A DNA stretch of 64,000 nt from assembly GCF_027947575.1 (NCBI RefSeq), contig NZ_CP116256.1, positions 1,612,001 through 1,676,000 of the forward strand, in the 5' to 3' direction. This DNA is from Streptomyces rubrogriseus. GTDB lineage: Bacteria; Actinomycetota; Actinomycetes; Streptomycetales; Streptomycetaceae. Under the pieces are notes generated by a model that saw only the letters and a program-made list of their open reading frames with translations, was not told the DNA's origin and ran no database searches. Shown here one piece after another: positions 18,735 to 26,963 of the stretch. Numbering within the stretch: position 1 is the stretch's first letter; each line of letters opens with the position of its first letter. Both the position numbers and the translations under genes were made by a program.

Positions 18735-19616
18735 TCACCGACGCGCAGACGGGGCGAACCGGTACCCCGCGAAGTCGGCGACGTGGACATACCCGATGCG
18801 CCGGTAGAGGGCGTTGCTGGTGGGGTTGTCCGGGTCCGTGAACAGGACCACGTCCGTCGCCCCCGCGGCCAGCGCGGCTCCGCTCACCTCGGCCGTCACG
18901 GCTCCGGCGTAGCCGCGGCCGCGGAGGTGGGCAGGGGTGTAGACGGGGTCCACCCGGACCATGCCGCCGACGACCGGGGTCGCGGCCGCCATCGCCACGG
19001 GGGTGCCCTGCGGGGTCTCCCACAACGTGAAGTGCCGGTCGCCGAAGCGCGAGTCGTCCCAGGAGCCGGCGTCGATCAGGTCGATGGAGTGCTGCTCCCC
19101 GACGTCGACGCAGAACTCACGGCACCAGCGGACGACGTGCGCACGGTCCTCGCCGCTCGTGACGCGCCCCCGGCCCTCCGGGGACGGCCGCGGCGCGGTG
19201 AGCGTGCCGAGACGGTGGAGACGCGTCCGCCAGAAGAGCTCCGGAACCGCGCCCGTGTGCCGCCGCCACGACGCGGCGAAGGCACCGGCGGTGTCGCGGT
19301 CCGCGACGACGTCGGCGGGGGAGTGGCCGAGGCCGGCCAGGCGGGCGGCGAGGGTGTCGGTCTGCTCCCCGGAGAGGGGCGTGAGGCCCAGCCGGCCCCG
19401 CGGAGTGAGATAGAAGATCGCCCGCACCTCGCCTCCTGCCTCGAGCCGGCCGAAGACACCGGCGTCGGTGTCCTGCCCGGCCGCCCCGCGGCTCCGCAGT
19501 TTCTCGATGTCCGTCAGCGGCGTGTTGTGCAGGGCGGGGCGCGAGGACAGGAACCCGCCGGCTCGGCCGAGGAAGTCGTCGACGTCGTGAGTGAGATGCC
19601 AGTCGTCCGGAAGCAT
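18735..19616 (-). CDS. GNAT-family N-acetyltransferase
   Basis: A 293-residue protein with a C-terminal GNAT fold: VRVDPVYTPAHLRGRGYAGA carries the acetyl-CoA R-G-x-G-Y-A loop, followed by VVLFTDPDNPTSNALYRRIGY. The N-terminal 150 residues form a second, divergent domain, as in other two-domain actinobacterial GNAT proteins. The ATG was chosen because the frame upstream of it overlaps the MarR gene and has no acetyltransferase features. It is convergent with the SCO2400-type gene with only 23 bases between. The acceptor substrate is unknown. Confidence 0.82.
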   Translation of the reverse strand: MLPDDWHLTHDVDDFLGRAGGFLSSRPALHNTPLTDIEKLRSRGAAGQDTDAGVFGRLEAGGEVRAIFYLTPRGRLGLTPLSGEQTDTLAARLAGLGHSPADVVADRDTAGAFAASWRRHTGAVPELFWRTRLHRLGTLTAPRPSPEGRGRVTSGEDRAHVVRWCREFCVDVGEQHSIDLIDAGSWDDSRFGDRHFTLWETPQGTPVAMAAATPVVGGMVRVDPVYTPAHLRGRGYAGAVTAEVSGAALAAGATDVVLFTDPDNPTSNALYRRIGYVHVADFAGYRFAPSARR

Positions 19617-19678
19617 GCCGCATGGTCCCAGGTCGCGCGCGGACGGCGACGCGGGAGCGGGGCGAGACGCGGTGGCGG

Positions 19679-20134
19679 TCAGTGCCCCGGCGAGCCCTCC
19701 CCGACCATCAGCCGCAGCGCGTCCCGCAGCGCCACCCGCTCCGCCTCCGACAACCCCGCCAGTGGCTCGCGCGCGAAGCGCAGTGACTCCCGCAGCCCCC
19801 GGGCGACCCGCCGTCCCTCCTCCGTCGCCGCCGCGACCTTCACCCGGCGGTCGCCGGGGTCGGGCCGTCGCTCGACCAGGCCCCGCGCCTCCAGCCGGTC
19901 CACGATCCCCGTGACGTTCGACGGCTCGCACTTCAGCTTCTGGGCCAGCTTCCGCATCGGCAGCGGCTCCAGCGACAGCAGGCTCAGCAGCTTGGCCTGC
20001 GCCCCGGTCAGGGCGCGCTCCGCCGCCGCCTCCTCGTAGTCCGCGTGGAAGCGGGCCACGACCTCGCCGATCAGTTCGACGACTTCAAGGGTGAGAGCGT
20101 CGGGTCGGCGCGTGGTGTCGCGTGGTGTGGCCAT
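19679..20134 (-). CDS. MarR-family transcriptional regulator
   Basis: A 151-residue winged-helix protein: ALTGAQAKLLSLLSLEPLPMRKLAQKLKCEPSNVTGIVDRLEARGLVERRPDPGDRRVKVAAAT is the characteristic MarR helix-turn-helix plus wing (quoted in part: residues KLKCEPSNVTGIVDRL form the recognition region). The start chosen is an ATG exactly 7 bases after a TACCCT -10 element with TTTCAG 17 bases further up, which would give a leaderless mRNA; an ATG six codons earlier is the alternative. It is divergent from an oxidoreductase gene and the shared region holds a palindromic operator, so it probably represses both in response to a small lipophilic or electrophilic ligand. Confidence 0.88.
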   Translation of the reverse strand: MATPRDTTRRPDALTLEVVELIGEVVARFHADYEEAAAERALTGAQAKLLSLLSLEPLPMRKLAQKLKCEPSNVTGIVDRLEARGLVERRPDPGDRRVKVAAATEEGRRVARGLRESLRFAREPLAGLSEAERVALRDALRLMVGEGSPGH

Positions 20135-20156
20135 GGAATCCAGGGTACCCATTTGT

Positions 20157-20205
20157 TTGACAAGCTGAAATGTTCAGTCGCATGGTTGTTTCAGAACATG
20201 AAACA
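20157..20205 (+). promoter_or_regulatory. Divergent MarR/oxidoreductase promoter with palindromic operator
   Basis: TTGACA at 20157-20162 is a good -35 for the plus-strand oxidoreductase, with a poor -10 (CATGGT) 18 bases later. At 20187-20205 is a perfect inverted repeat TGTTTCA-GAACA-TGAAACA covering the expected start of transcription, and TGAAATGTTCA at 20166-20176 is a second, smaller palindrome in the spacer. MarR proteins commonly repress from such sites between divergent genes. Confidence 0.65.
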
Positions 20206-20253
20206 TTCTCGGCGGCCCGGCCGAGTCCGAGCAAGCCCCAGGAAAGGTGCCCC

Positions 20254-21276
20254 ATGACCGACTCCCCCGCCCTCCCCGCCGTCAACCGCGCTTGGCACCT
20301 GGTCACCCGCCCGGTCGGCTGGCCGAAGCCCGAGGACTTCGCGCTCGTCGAGGCGGAGGTCCCCACCCCCGGCGACGGGCAGGTGCTGGTGCGCAACCTG
20401 TACGTCTCCGTCGACCCGTACATGCGCGGCCGCATGAGCGCCGCCAAGTCCTACGCCGCCCCCTACGAGCTGGACAAGCCCATGCTGGGCGGCGCGGTCG
20501 GCGAGGTCGTCGCCTCCAACGCCGAGGGCATCGCCGTCGGCGACCACGTCCTGCACTTCCTCGGCTGGCGCGAGTACGCCGCCGTGGACGCGAAGAGCGC
20601 CGTCAAGGTGGACCCGGACGCGGCGCCCCTGTCGACGTACCTGGGCGTGCTCGGCATGACGGGGCTCACCGCCTACGCCGGTCTGCTGCGCACCGCCTCC
20701 TTCAAGGAGGGCGACTCCGTCTTCGTCTCGGGCGCCGCGGGTGCCGTCGGCAGCCAGGTGGGGCAGATCGCCAGGCTCAAGGGCGCCTCGCGGGTCATCG
20801 GCTCGGCCGGCTCGGACGAGAAGGTCAAGCTGCTCCTCGACGAGTACGGCTTCGACGCCGCCTTCAACTACAAGAACGGCCCGGTGAGCGAGCAGCTGCG
20901 GGCCGCCGCCCCGGACGGCGTCGACGTCTACTTCGACAACGTCGGCGGCGACCACCTGGAGGCCGCCATCGGCTCCCTCAACCTGAACGGCCGCATCGCC
21001 ATCTGCGGAGCGATCTCCGTCTACAACAACACCGAGCCCGCGCCCGGCCCGAAGAACCTCGCCCGCCTCATCCAGACCCGCGGCCGCATCGAGGGCTTCC
21101 TGGTCGGCGACCACTACGACCTCCAGCCGAAGTTCGTCGAGGAGGTCGGCCCCTGGGTCCGCGACGGTGAGCTGAAGTACCGCGAGACCGTCGTCGAGGG
21201 CATCGAGAACAACCTGGAGGCGTTCCTCGGGGTCCTGCGCGGCGACAACACCGGAAAGATGATCGTCAAGCTCTGA
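20254..21276 (+). CDS. NADP-dependent MDR oxidoreductase (CurA / leukotriene B4 dehydrogenase type)
   Basis: A 340-residue zinc-free medium-chain reductase. Diagnostic motifs are VSVDPYMRGRM near residue 60, LGMTGLTAYAGL, the cofactor loop VFVSGAAGAVGSQVGQIA, VDVYFDNVGGDHLEAAI and RGRIEGFLVGDHY. The family reduces the C=C bond of enones and related electrophiles with NADPH. The ATG has AGGAAAGG upstream. It is divergent from the MarR gene and is the likely target of that repressor, a common arrangement for detoxifying reductases. Confidence 0.9.
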   Translation: MTDSPALPAVNRAWHLVTRPVGWPKPEDFALVEAEVPTPGDGQVLVRNLYVSVDPYMRGRMSAAKSYAAPYELDKPMLGGAVGEVVASNAEGIAVGDHVLHFLGWREYAAVDAKSAVKVDPDAAPLSTYLGVLGMTGLTAYAGLLRTASFKEGDSVFVSGAAGAVGSQVGQIARLKGASRVIGSAGSDEKVKLLLDEYGFDAAFNYKNGPVSEQLRAAAPDGVDVYFDNVGGDHLEAAIGSLNLNGRIAICGAISVYNNTEPAPGPKNLARLIQTRGRIEGFLVGDHYDLQPKFVEEVGPWVRDGELKYRETVVEGIENNLEAFLGVLRGDNTGKMIVKL

Positions 21277-21369
21277 CTTCCCGAAGATTCCGGCATGCGG
21301 TAGCGTCTTTCCGAAATCCGTCGTGATCGTGGGCGCGAGTCACGGCGGACCGAGGAGGAAGACACCCGT

Positions 21370-21789
21370 ATGCCCATCCAGCAGTCCGAAGTCCTCTACA
21401 CCGCCGTCGCCACCGCCGAGAACGGCCGCGACGGCCGGGTCGCCACCGACGACGGCAAGCTCGACCTCGTCGTGAACCCGCCCAAGGAGATGGGCGGCAA
21501 CGGCGCCGGCACCAACCCCGAGCAGCTGTTCGCCGCCGGGTACAGCGCCTGCTTCCAGGGCGCCCTCGCCGTCGTGGCCCGCCAGGAGGGCGCCGACGTC
21601 TCCGGTTCCACCGTCACCGCGAAGGTCGGCATCGGCAAGAACGACGACGGCTTCGGCATCATCGTCGAGATCTCCGCCGAGATCCCGACGGTCGACGCAG
21701 CCACCGCCCGGTCGCTGGTCGAGAAGGCCCACCAGGTCTGCCCGTACTCGAAGGCGACCCGCGGCAACATCACCGTGACGCTCGCCTGA
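21370..21789 (+). CDS. ohr: Organic hydroperoxide resistance protein (Ohr/OsmC family)
   Basis: A 139-residue Ohr protein, of standard family length. The peroxidatic Cys61 lies in GYSACFQGAL and the resolving Cys124 in HQVCPYSKAT; Arg20 or Arg23 in NGRDGR is in the usual catalytic-arginine region. The enzyme reduces organic and fatty-acid hydroperoxides using lipoylated proteins. GAGGAGG precedes the ATG. The 93-base upstream gap has a possible -10 TAGCGT but no clear OhrR palindrome, and no ohrR gene is adjacent; the MarR gene 1.2 kb upstream is closer to the oxidoreductase. Confidence 0.92.
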   Translation: MPIQQSEVLYTAVATAENGRDGRVATDDGKLDLVVNPPKEMGGNGAGTNPEQLFAAGYSACFQGALAVVARQEGADVSGSTVTAKVGIGKNDDGFGIIVEISAEIPTVDAATARSLVEKAHQVCPYSKATRGNITVTLA

Positions 21790-21846
21790 CCGGGGCCGTG
21801 CCGGGACCGGAAACGGTCCGGCGCGCCGACCGGTAGAGTGCCGCCC

Positions 21847-22671
21847 ATGCGTGATCTTGGGGCGGGGTTCGGCCACCTTCTGAAGGGCCAGCGCTGGGTG
21901 GCCCGGCACGGCAGGAGCTACGGCTTCGGGCTCGTCCCGGGCCTGATCACCCTGGTCCTGTACGTGGGCGTGCTGGTCGCGCTCGCGCTGTGGGGCGAGG
22001 ACTTCGTCGCGTGGGTGACCCCCTTCGCCGACGACTGGTCGAGTCCCTGGCTCGGACTCTTCCGCGGCTTCCTCACCGCCGTGCTCTTCGCCCTCGCCCT
22101 GCTCCTCGCCGTCCTCACCTTCACCGCGGTGACCCTGCTGGTCGGCCAGCCCTTCTACGAGGCCCTCTCCGAACGCGTCGACCGCGACGTCTCCCCGGAC
22201 GGCACGGCGCCCGGGTCCCACCTGCCGCTCTGGCGCGAGCTGTGGATCTCCGGCCGCGACAGCCTGCGGATCCTCGTCCGCGCCGCGCTCTGGGGCGTGC
22301 TGCTCTTCGCGCTCGGCTTCATCCCGGTCGTCGGCCAGACCGTGGTCCCGGTGGTCGGCTTCTTCGTCACCGGCTTCTTCCTCACCGAGGAACTGGCCGC
22401 CGTCGCCCTCCAGCGCCGCGGCGTCGAGCTGCGCGAACGCCTCGCCCTGCTGCGCTCCCGCCGGATGCTGGTCTGGGGTTTCGGCACCCCGCTGGGCGTG
22501 TCCTTCCTGGTGCCGTTCGTCGCCGTGTTCCTGATGCCGGGCGCCGTCGCCGGCGCCACGCTCCTCGCCCGGGAACTGCTGGGCGAGGAGACCCGCGACG
22601 GCGCCGGAGAGCTGTCCGAGGGCGGTGCCGCCGACCCGGCGGTCAGCCCCGGTCCGTCCCCGGAGCACTGA
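21847..22671 (+). CDS. EI24-domain (CysZ-like) membrane protein
   Basis: A 274-residue integral membrane protein with four strongly hydrophobic regions (about residues 28-48, 78-102, 140-185 and 215-245). The N-terminus RDLGAGFGHLLKGQRWV and the central VGQPFYEALSERVD are typical of the actinobacterial EI24 family related to the sulfate channel CysZ. Function in this organism is unknown; transport of a small anion is only a family-level guess. The start is an ATG three codons inside a slightly longer frame. Its last 29 bases overlap the convergent gene on the other strand. Confidence 0.8.
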   Translation: MRDLGAGFGHLLKGQRWVARHGRSYGFGLVPGLITLVLYVGVLVALALWGEDFVAWVTPFADDWSSPWLGLFRGFLTAVLFALALLLAVLTFTAVTLLVGQPFYEALSERVDRDVSPDGTAPGSHLPLWRELWISGRDSLRILVRAALWGVLLFALGFIPVVGQTVVPVVGFFVTGFFLTEELAAVALQRRGVELRERLALLRSRRMLVWGFGTPLGVSFLVPFVAVFLMPGAVAGATLLARELLGEETRDGAGELSEGGAADPAVSPGPSPEH

Positions 22672-23932
22672 CCGCCACGGCCACGATCGCCCGCGCCTGC
22701 GCCACGATGTCCAGCCGGTTGCGCACGAACTCCGGGTCGGTGACCGCCCCCGTCGCCGGATCGGTGTTCCCGGTCCCGAACTGAAGCACCGGCGTGTGCA
22801 CGTGCCCGCCCGGCAGCGTGCCGTGCAGTCCGAGCCGGTCCCGCAGCAGCGTCGCGCGGTAGGCGATCTCGTTGGAGAGGTAGTTGCCGCCGCCGCCCTC
22901 CCGGGCCGTCGACCCGGGCGTGGGTCCGTCAGGCCGTACGACCGGTTCGTCGCCGCCCGCCGGGATCTCGGTCACGGCCGTGTTGTCGTACACCGGGAAG
23001 CGCCCGATGTCCGCCGCCGTGATCGCCGCGTACGGCAGCGTGGTCGTCGTCCACTGCGGCTGCGAGGTCGGGTCGGCGACCGGGACCGTCTCCGTGCGGG
23101 AGACGTTGTCGTTGTCCGGGAAGCCGCCCCGCCAGGCCCCGTTGGTCCGCTCCACGTCGAACCGGCCGACCCGGCCCTGGCTCACCGTGGTGAACAGGTC
23201 CACCCGCGGCAGGTACGGCCGCAGCGCCCGCTCCACCGTCCCCTCCGCGAAGTCCGCCCAGCGCACCGGGAACACGGCCGTCTCCACCCGGGCGGGACCG
23301 TCCGGGGTGTCGATCACCGTGCCGTCCAGGGCGAGCGCGACGGCGCCCGACGGGTTGGAGATCCGCACGTCCCGGTCCAGCGTGAAGGGGTCGAAGCCGG
23401 TGAGCAGCACCCGCTTGACGCCCTTGCCGTGCCCGTCGCGGTGGCCGCGCGGCAGGCGCAGGTCGGTCTGGCCGCGCGAGGCGCGCTCCAGCTCCGTCAG
23501 CAGCGCGGCCCGCTGCCGCTCGCCCAGACCGAACCCGGGCTCCCAGGTGCGCAGCTCGCGCGTCATCCCGAGCCGCGCCCAGTACAGCGGCCGGTCGTCG
23601 TCCCGGCTGAGGTCCCCGCGGGCCGGACCGCGCCCCTGCGCCCGGTCCACCGCCCGCCGCCACAACGCCGCGCCCTCGCGCTCGACGACCCGTCGGGCCT
23701 CGCGGTAGGAGTCCGCGCGCCCGAGCCCCCGGGCGAACGCCGGCGCCACCGCGGCGAATCCGGAGCGCCGCAGGATCTCCCGGGGCACCTCCCCGTCGAG
23801 CCGCCGCTCCTCCACGGTCGGTGCGGGGGCGGCGCCGCCCGCCTCGGGAGCCGCCGTCGCCGTCGTGGGGGCCGCGAGCCCCGCCATCAGGGCCAGTCCG
23901 AGTACACCGATCCGAACACGTATGGGTCTCAA
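22643..23932 (-). CDS. Secreted pyroglutamyl-peptidase-like protein with Ser in place of the catalytic Cys
   Basis: A 429-residue exported protein. After a TTG start (LRPIRVRIGVLGLALMAGL) comes a signal peptide, then about 140 residues without a recognisable domain, then a C15 pyroglutamyl peptidase-like fold: VLLTGFDPF, VSQGRVGRFDVERTN, GNYLSNEIAYR and GGHVHTPVLQFG. Family enzymes use a Cys-His-Glu triad. Glu (about residue 261) and His (about 379) are kept but the Cys of the Y-x-C-N motif is Ser353. It may be inactive, a binding protein, or a serine variant. The TTG start is weakly supported (GGA near the start, GGAAGG further up). Its 3' end overlaps the EI24 gene by 29 bases. Confidence 0.8.
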   Translation of the reverse strand: MRPIRVRIGVLGLALMAGLAAPTTATAAPEAGGAAPAPTVEERRLDGEVPREILRRSGFAAVAPAFARGLGRADSYREARRVVEREGAALWRRAVDRAQGRGPARGDLSRDDDRPLYWARLGMTRELRTWEPGFGLGERQRAALLTELERASRGQTDLRLPRGHRDGHGKGVKRVLLTGFDPFTLDRDVRISNPSGAVALALDGTVIDTPDGPARVETAVFPVRWADFAEGTVERALRPYLPRVDLFTTVSQGRVGRFDVERTNGAWRGGFPDNDNVSRTETVPVADPTSQPQWTTTTLPYAAITAADIGRFPVYDNTAVTEIPAGGDEPVVRPDGPTPGSTAREGGGGNYLSNEIAYRATLLRDRLGLHGTLPGGHVHTPVLQFGTGNTDPATGAVTDPEFVRNRLDIVAQARAIVAVAVSAPGTDRG

Positions 23933-23998
23933 GGGAGTCCAGGTCCTTCCGTCGCCGTGGGGTGCTGCCGGAACGGCGGCAGTATCGCGTGACGGAAG

Positions 23999-24080
23999 GG
24001 CCACGCGCCATGGCGCGTGGCCGACCGACTCGTGGCTGTTTGTGAAGGGTTCGTACGAACTCCTGATCGGACGCCCGATC
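23999..24080. promoter_or_regulatory. Cluster of three palindromes upstream of the secreted peptidase-like gene
   Basis: GGCCACGCGCCA/TGGCGCGTGGCC at 23999-24022 is a perfect 24-base palindrome with no spacer. GTTCGTACGAAC at 24049-24060 is a 12-base palindrome, and GATCGG-ACGC-CCGATC at 24065-24080 is an inverted repeat. They lie 67-150 bases before the minus-strand start at 23932. The rest of the 275-base gap up to the next gene shows nothing else that I can name. Confidence 0.5.
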
Positions 24081-24207
24081 GCGGACCGCCGGATCGGCGC
24101 GGCGATTAACGTCGGACCCGGGATGCGTGCGAGCGCGCCGTCCCCGTGGACAGCCCCGGTCCGGGACCTGACGGCCGGGCCGGGGCTCGGCCACCCCCGC
24201 CCGCCTC

Positions 24208-25179
24208 CTACCGCACCGAGAAGCCGTACACCGTCTCCGAGCGGAACACCTCGCCAGGGCGCAGCACCGTGCTGGGGAAGCCGGGACGGTTCGGGGAGTC
24301 CGGGAAGTGCTGGGTCTCCAGCGCGATCCCGTCCCCGGGGGCGAAGGGCTCGCCCAGGTGGTCGGCGGTGTACAGCTGGAGGCCCGGCTCGGTCGTCGCC
24401 ACCGTGAGCACCCGCCCCGACGCCGGGTCGTACAGCTCGGCGACCTCCTCGGCCGCGTCGGTCACGCCCTTGTCCAGCACGTAGTTGTGGTCGTAGCCCG
24501 AGCCGACCTTGCGCGCCCGCCGGAAGTCGAAGCGCGTGTCCGTCACGTCGTCGAGGCCGCCCGTCGGGATCAGGCCGGCGTCGACCGGCGTGATCCGGGA
24601 GGCGGCCAGCCGCAGTTCGTGCCCGCCCGCGTGCCCGGAGCCGCTCAGGTTGAAGTAGCTGTGGTTGGTCGGGTTCAGCACGGTCGGCGCGTCCGTGACC
24701 GCCTCGTACACGATCCGCAGCGCGCCCGACCCGTCCAGCGTGTAGGTCACCGACATCTCCAGCCGCCCCGGGAAGCCCTCCTCGCCGTGCGGGGAGACCC
24801 GGCTCAGCCGGACGCCCTCCTCGACCGCAGCCACGTCCCACACACGCTTGTCGAAGCCCCGCGCGCCGCCGTGCAGCGTGTTGGGCCCCTCGTTGGGCGC
24901 CAGCGCGTACGTCCGGCCGTCCAGCGGAAAGCGCCCGCCCGCGATCCGGTTGGCGTACCGCCCGACCAGCGCGCCGAAGTAGGGCTCCGGGTGCGCCACA
25001 TAGCCGTCCAGGTCCGCGAACCCCAGTACCACGTCGGCGGTGGTCCCGTCCCGGTCCGGGACCTCGGCCGACTGCACGATCCCGCCGTACGACAGGACCC
25101 GTACCCGTACGCCGGCCCGCTCCAGGGTCCAGCGGTGTACCGGGGTGCCGTCGGAAAGTGTGCCGAAGAGTTCGCTCAT
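24208..25179 (-). CDS. Aldose 1-epimerase, cytoplasmic paralogue
   Basis: A 323-residue GalM-family mutarotase without a signal peptide. Family motifs: VGRYANRIAGGRF, NTLHGGARGFDKRVWD with the catalytic His, LNPTNHSYFNLSG, DHNYVLDKGV, and the C-terminal LQLYTADHLGEPF and [19 protein letters not shown]. It shares this layout with the Tat-exported GalM 14 kb upstream, so this strain appears to have one exported and one intracellular enzyme. The ATG is the only start in the right place; the frame runs open upstream through the neighbouring gene but without family similarity. A 38-base gap separates it from the preceding SGNH gene on the same strand. Confidence 0.92.
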   Translation of the reverse strand: MSELFGTLSDGTPVHRWTLERAGVRVRVLSYGGIVQSAEVPDRDGTTADVVLGFADLDGYVAHPEPYFGALVGRYANRIAGGRFPLDGRTYALAPNEGPNTLHGGARGFDKRVWDVAAVEEGVRLSRVSPHGEEGFPGRLEMSVTYTLDGSGALRIVYEAVTDAPTVLNPTNHSYFNLSGSGHAGGHELRLAASRITPVDAGLIPTGGLDDVTDTRFDFRRARKVGSGYDHNYVLDKGVTDAAEEVAELYDPASGRVLTVATTEPGLQLYTADHLGEPFAPGDGIALETQHFPDSPNRPGFPSTVLRPGEVFRSETVYGFSVR

Positions 25180-25217
25180 GTGCGGAACTCTAGGACACGC
25201 CCAGGTCAGCGGCCGGG

Positions 25218-26135
25218 TCAGGGACTCTTCGCGGTGACCGCGCGGTAGGCGATCTCCGCCAGCCGGGCCTGGCCGTCCACACTCGGGTGGAACCAGTCCC
25301 AGTGGCTCAACTGGTCCGTGCCGAACCGGAACTCGTGCACCGCGCCGTCGTCGGTGCGGCACCGCCGGTCCTTCGCGCAGACCTCCCGCAGCACCTCGTT
25401 GTAGTCCGCCACCCGGTCGCGCACCGTGTTGCGCCGCAGGGTCGCCGCCGAGTCCAGGGAGTCCGCGTCGCCCAGCATCGACGGACACAGGCCGAGCTTC
25501 CACACCTGCTTGCCCAGCGGGTTGGTGCGGCCCTGGGACCAGAGCCGCTTGAGGTCCGGGATGCTCGACACGTACACCTGCGCCTTGGGAAGCCTCTTGC
25601 GCAGGGTGGCCATCGCCTCCTCGAACTGCGCCCGGAAGTCCGCCACCGGCGTCATCGCCGAGGTCGTGGACCGGCACGCGTCGTTCGCCCCGGCCATCAC
25701 CGCCACCAGCTCCGGCTCGCGCTGCGCCGCCCGCGTCACCTGGGCGGTCAGATCCGCCATCCGGGCCCCGGTGACCGCGTAGTTCCAGCTGTGCTCGGCC
25801 GCGTCCGCCTTCCCCAGCAGCCGTACGGCCAGCGAGTCGACCTCGGCGCTGCTGCCGGTCGCCCACGACACCTCCGGGCAGTCGGACAGCACCGCGCAGG
25901 CGTCAAAGCCGCGCGTGATGGAGTCGCCCACGGCGGCGACGGACGCCGGGCTGGTGTCCCAGGCGGGCGCCGTCCTCGTCGGCTTCGACGGACTGCCGGA
26001 AGGAGCGGGGGAGTCGCCGCCCGCGGCGTCGCAGCCCGCCGCACCCGCGCCCAGGACGGCCGCGGTCAGGGCGGCGAGCGCGACCCGCGCCCGGCGACGG
26101 CCGTACCGCGTCCGCTGGTCCGTCCCTCGACCCAT
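25218..26135 (-). CDS. SGNH/GDSL-family hydrolase lipoprotein
   Basis: A 305-residue secreted esterase/lipase-like protein. A basic N-terminus and hydrophobic core lead to a lipobox-like AAGC (Cys35), then a Ser/Pro linker. Catalytic blocks: AVGDSITRG (block I, Ser72), the Gly and Asn blocks in MAGANDAC, and block V DWFHPS with the Asp-x-x-His pair near the end. Six further Cys residues suggest disulfides outside the cell. Substrate unknown. GAGGGGTGGG stands before the ATG. It may be co-transcribed with the downstream cytoplasmic GalM. Confidence 0.9.
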   Translation of the reverse strand: MGRGTDQRTRYGRRRARVALAALTAAVLGAGAAGCDAAGGDSPAPSGSPSKPTRTAPAWDTSPASVAAVGDSITRGFDACAVLSDCPEVSWATGSSAEVDSLAVRLLGKADAAEHSWNYAVTGARMADLTAQVTRAAQREPELVAVMAGANDACRSTTSAMTPVADFRAQFEEAMATLRKRLPKAQVYVSSIPDLKRLWSQGRTNPLGKQVWKLGLCPSMLGDADSLDSAATLRRNTVRDRVADYNEVLREVCAKDRRCRTDDGAVHEFRFGTDQLSHWDWFHPSVDGQARLAEIAYRAVTAKSP

Positions 26136-26392
26136 ACCGGTCCCACCCCTCGGCTCGTTCCTCCACCGTGCTCAACCCATGACACCGCGCGAGGGTTCCC
26201 GAGGGCGCCGATGCAACGGCTCACACCCGTACAAGCGTCCTGCCGGGTGAATGGCGCAGGTTTGTCGGCGGCGGGACCGACGGTACGTCACACTCCTTGC
26301 CCCGCCGCACGGTAGCCTCGCCATCAACGTGGCCCGCCCGGTCACGGCCGTTCCACCCGTTCCGAGATGTCCCGCTCAGCCCGGAGGTTCCG

Positions 26393-26887
26393 GTGACGAC
26401 ACGTGGAGTCCTGTACGTGCACTCCGCGCCGCGCGCGCTCTGCCCGCACGTCGAGTGGGCCGTCGCCGGGGTGCTCGGCACGCGCGTCGGCCTGGACTGG
26501 ATCCGGCAGCCCGCCGCGCCCGGCACCTGGCGCGCGGAGTTCTCCTGGCAGGGGCAGGCCGGCATCGCCTCCAAGCTCGCCTCCGCACTGCGCGGCTGGC
26601 AGCTGCTCCGCTTCGAGGTCACCGCGGAACCCTCCGCGAACGCCGAGGGCGAGCGCTACAGCTGCACCCCCGACCTCGGCATCTTCCACGCCGTCGCCGG
26701 CATCCACGGCGACATCATGATCCCGGAGGACCGGCTGCGCGCGGCCCTGGTCCGCTCCCAGCGCGGCGAGACCGACCTCGAGTCGGACATCGCCAAGCTC
26801 CTCGGCAAGCCCTGGGACGACGAGCTGGAGCCCTTCCGCCACGCCGGCGAGGGCGCCCCGGTCCGCTGGCTGCACCAGGTGGTGTGA
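26393..26887 (+). CDS. DUF3145 family protein
   Basis: A 164-residue soluble protein conserved across actinobacteria as DUF3145, of standard length. Recognisable segments are TTRGVLYVHSAPRALCPHVEWA at the start (given here only as its first residues), PGTWRAEFSWQG, LRFEVTAEPS and HGDIMIPEDRLR. No enzymatic motif is visible and the function is unknown. The GTG start has GGAGG 6 bases upstream. It is convergent with fabF and shares a bidirectional terminator with it; the 257-base gap before it, divergent from the SGNH gene, shows no motif I can name. Confidence 0.88.
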   Translation: MTTRGVLYVHSAPRALCPHVEWAVAGVLGTRVGLDWIRQPAAPGTWRAEFSWQGQAGIASKLASALRGWQLLRFEVTAEPSANAEGERYSCTPDLGIFHAVAGIHGDIMIPEDRLRAALVRSQRGETDLESDIAKLLGKPWDDELEPFRHAGEGAPVRWLHQVV

Positions 26888-26910
26888 CGCCCCCACCTCT
26901 CCTCGCACGC

Positions 26911-26946
26911 GTGAAGGGCCCCCACCGTCCGGTGGGGGCCCTTCAC
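26911..26946. terminator. Bidirectional terminator between DUF3145 and fabF
   Basis: A perfect 16-bp inverted repeat (GTGAAGGGCCCCCACC / GGTGGGGGCCCTTCAC) with a 4-base loop, between two convergent genes. It is the strongest hairpin in the window. Confidence 0.92.
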
Positions 26947-26963
26947 GTGCGTACGGCGGTCGC

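Noticed and set aside
23933..24841. N-terminal extension of the C15-like gene by about 300 codons
   Set aside because: The extension runs antisense through the second GalM gene and contains no family features; the signal peptide after the TTG marks the true start region.
9163..25179. The two GalM genes as one duplicated cassette
   Set aside because: Their neighbours differ and only one has a Tat signal; they look like old paralogues, not a recent segmental duplication.
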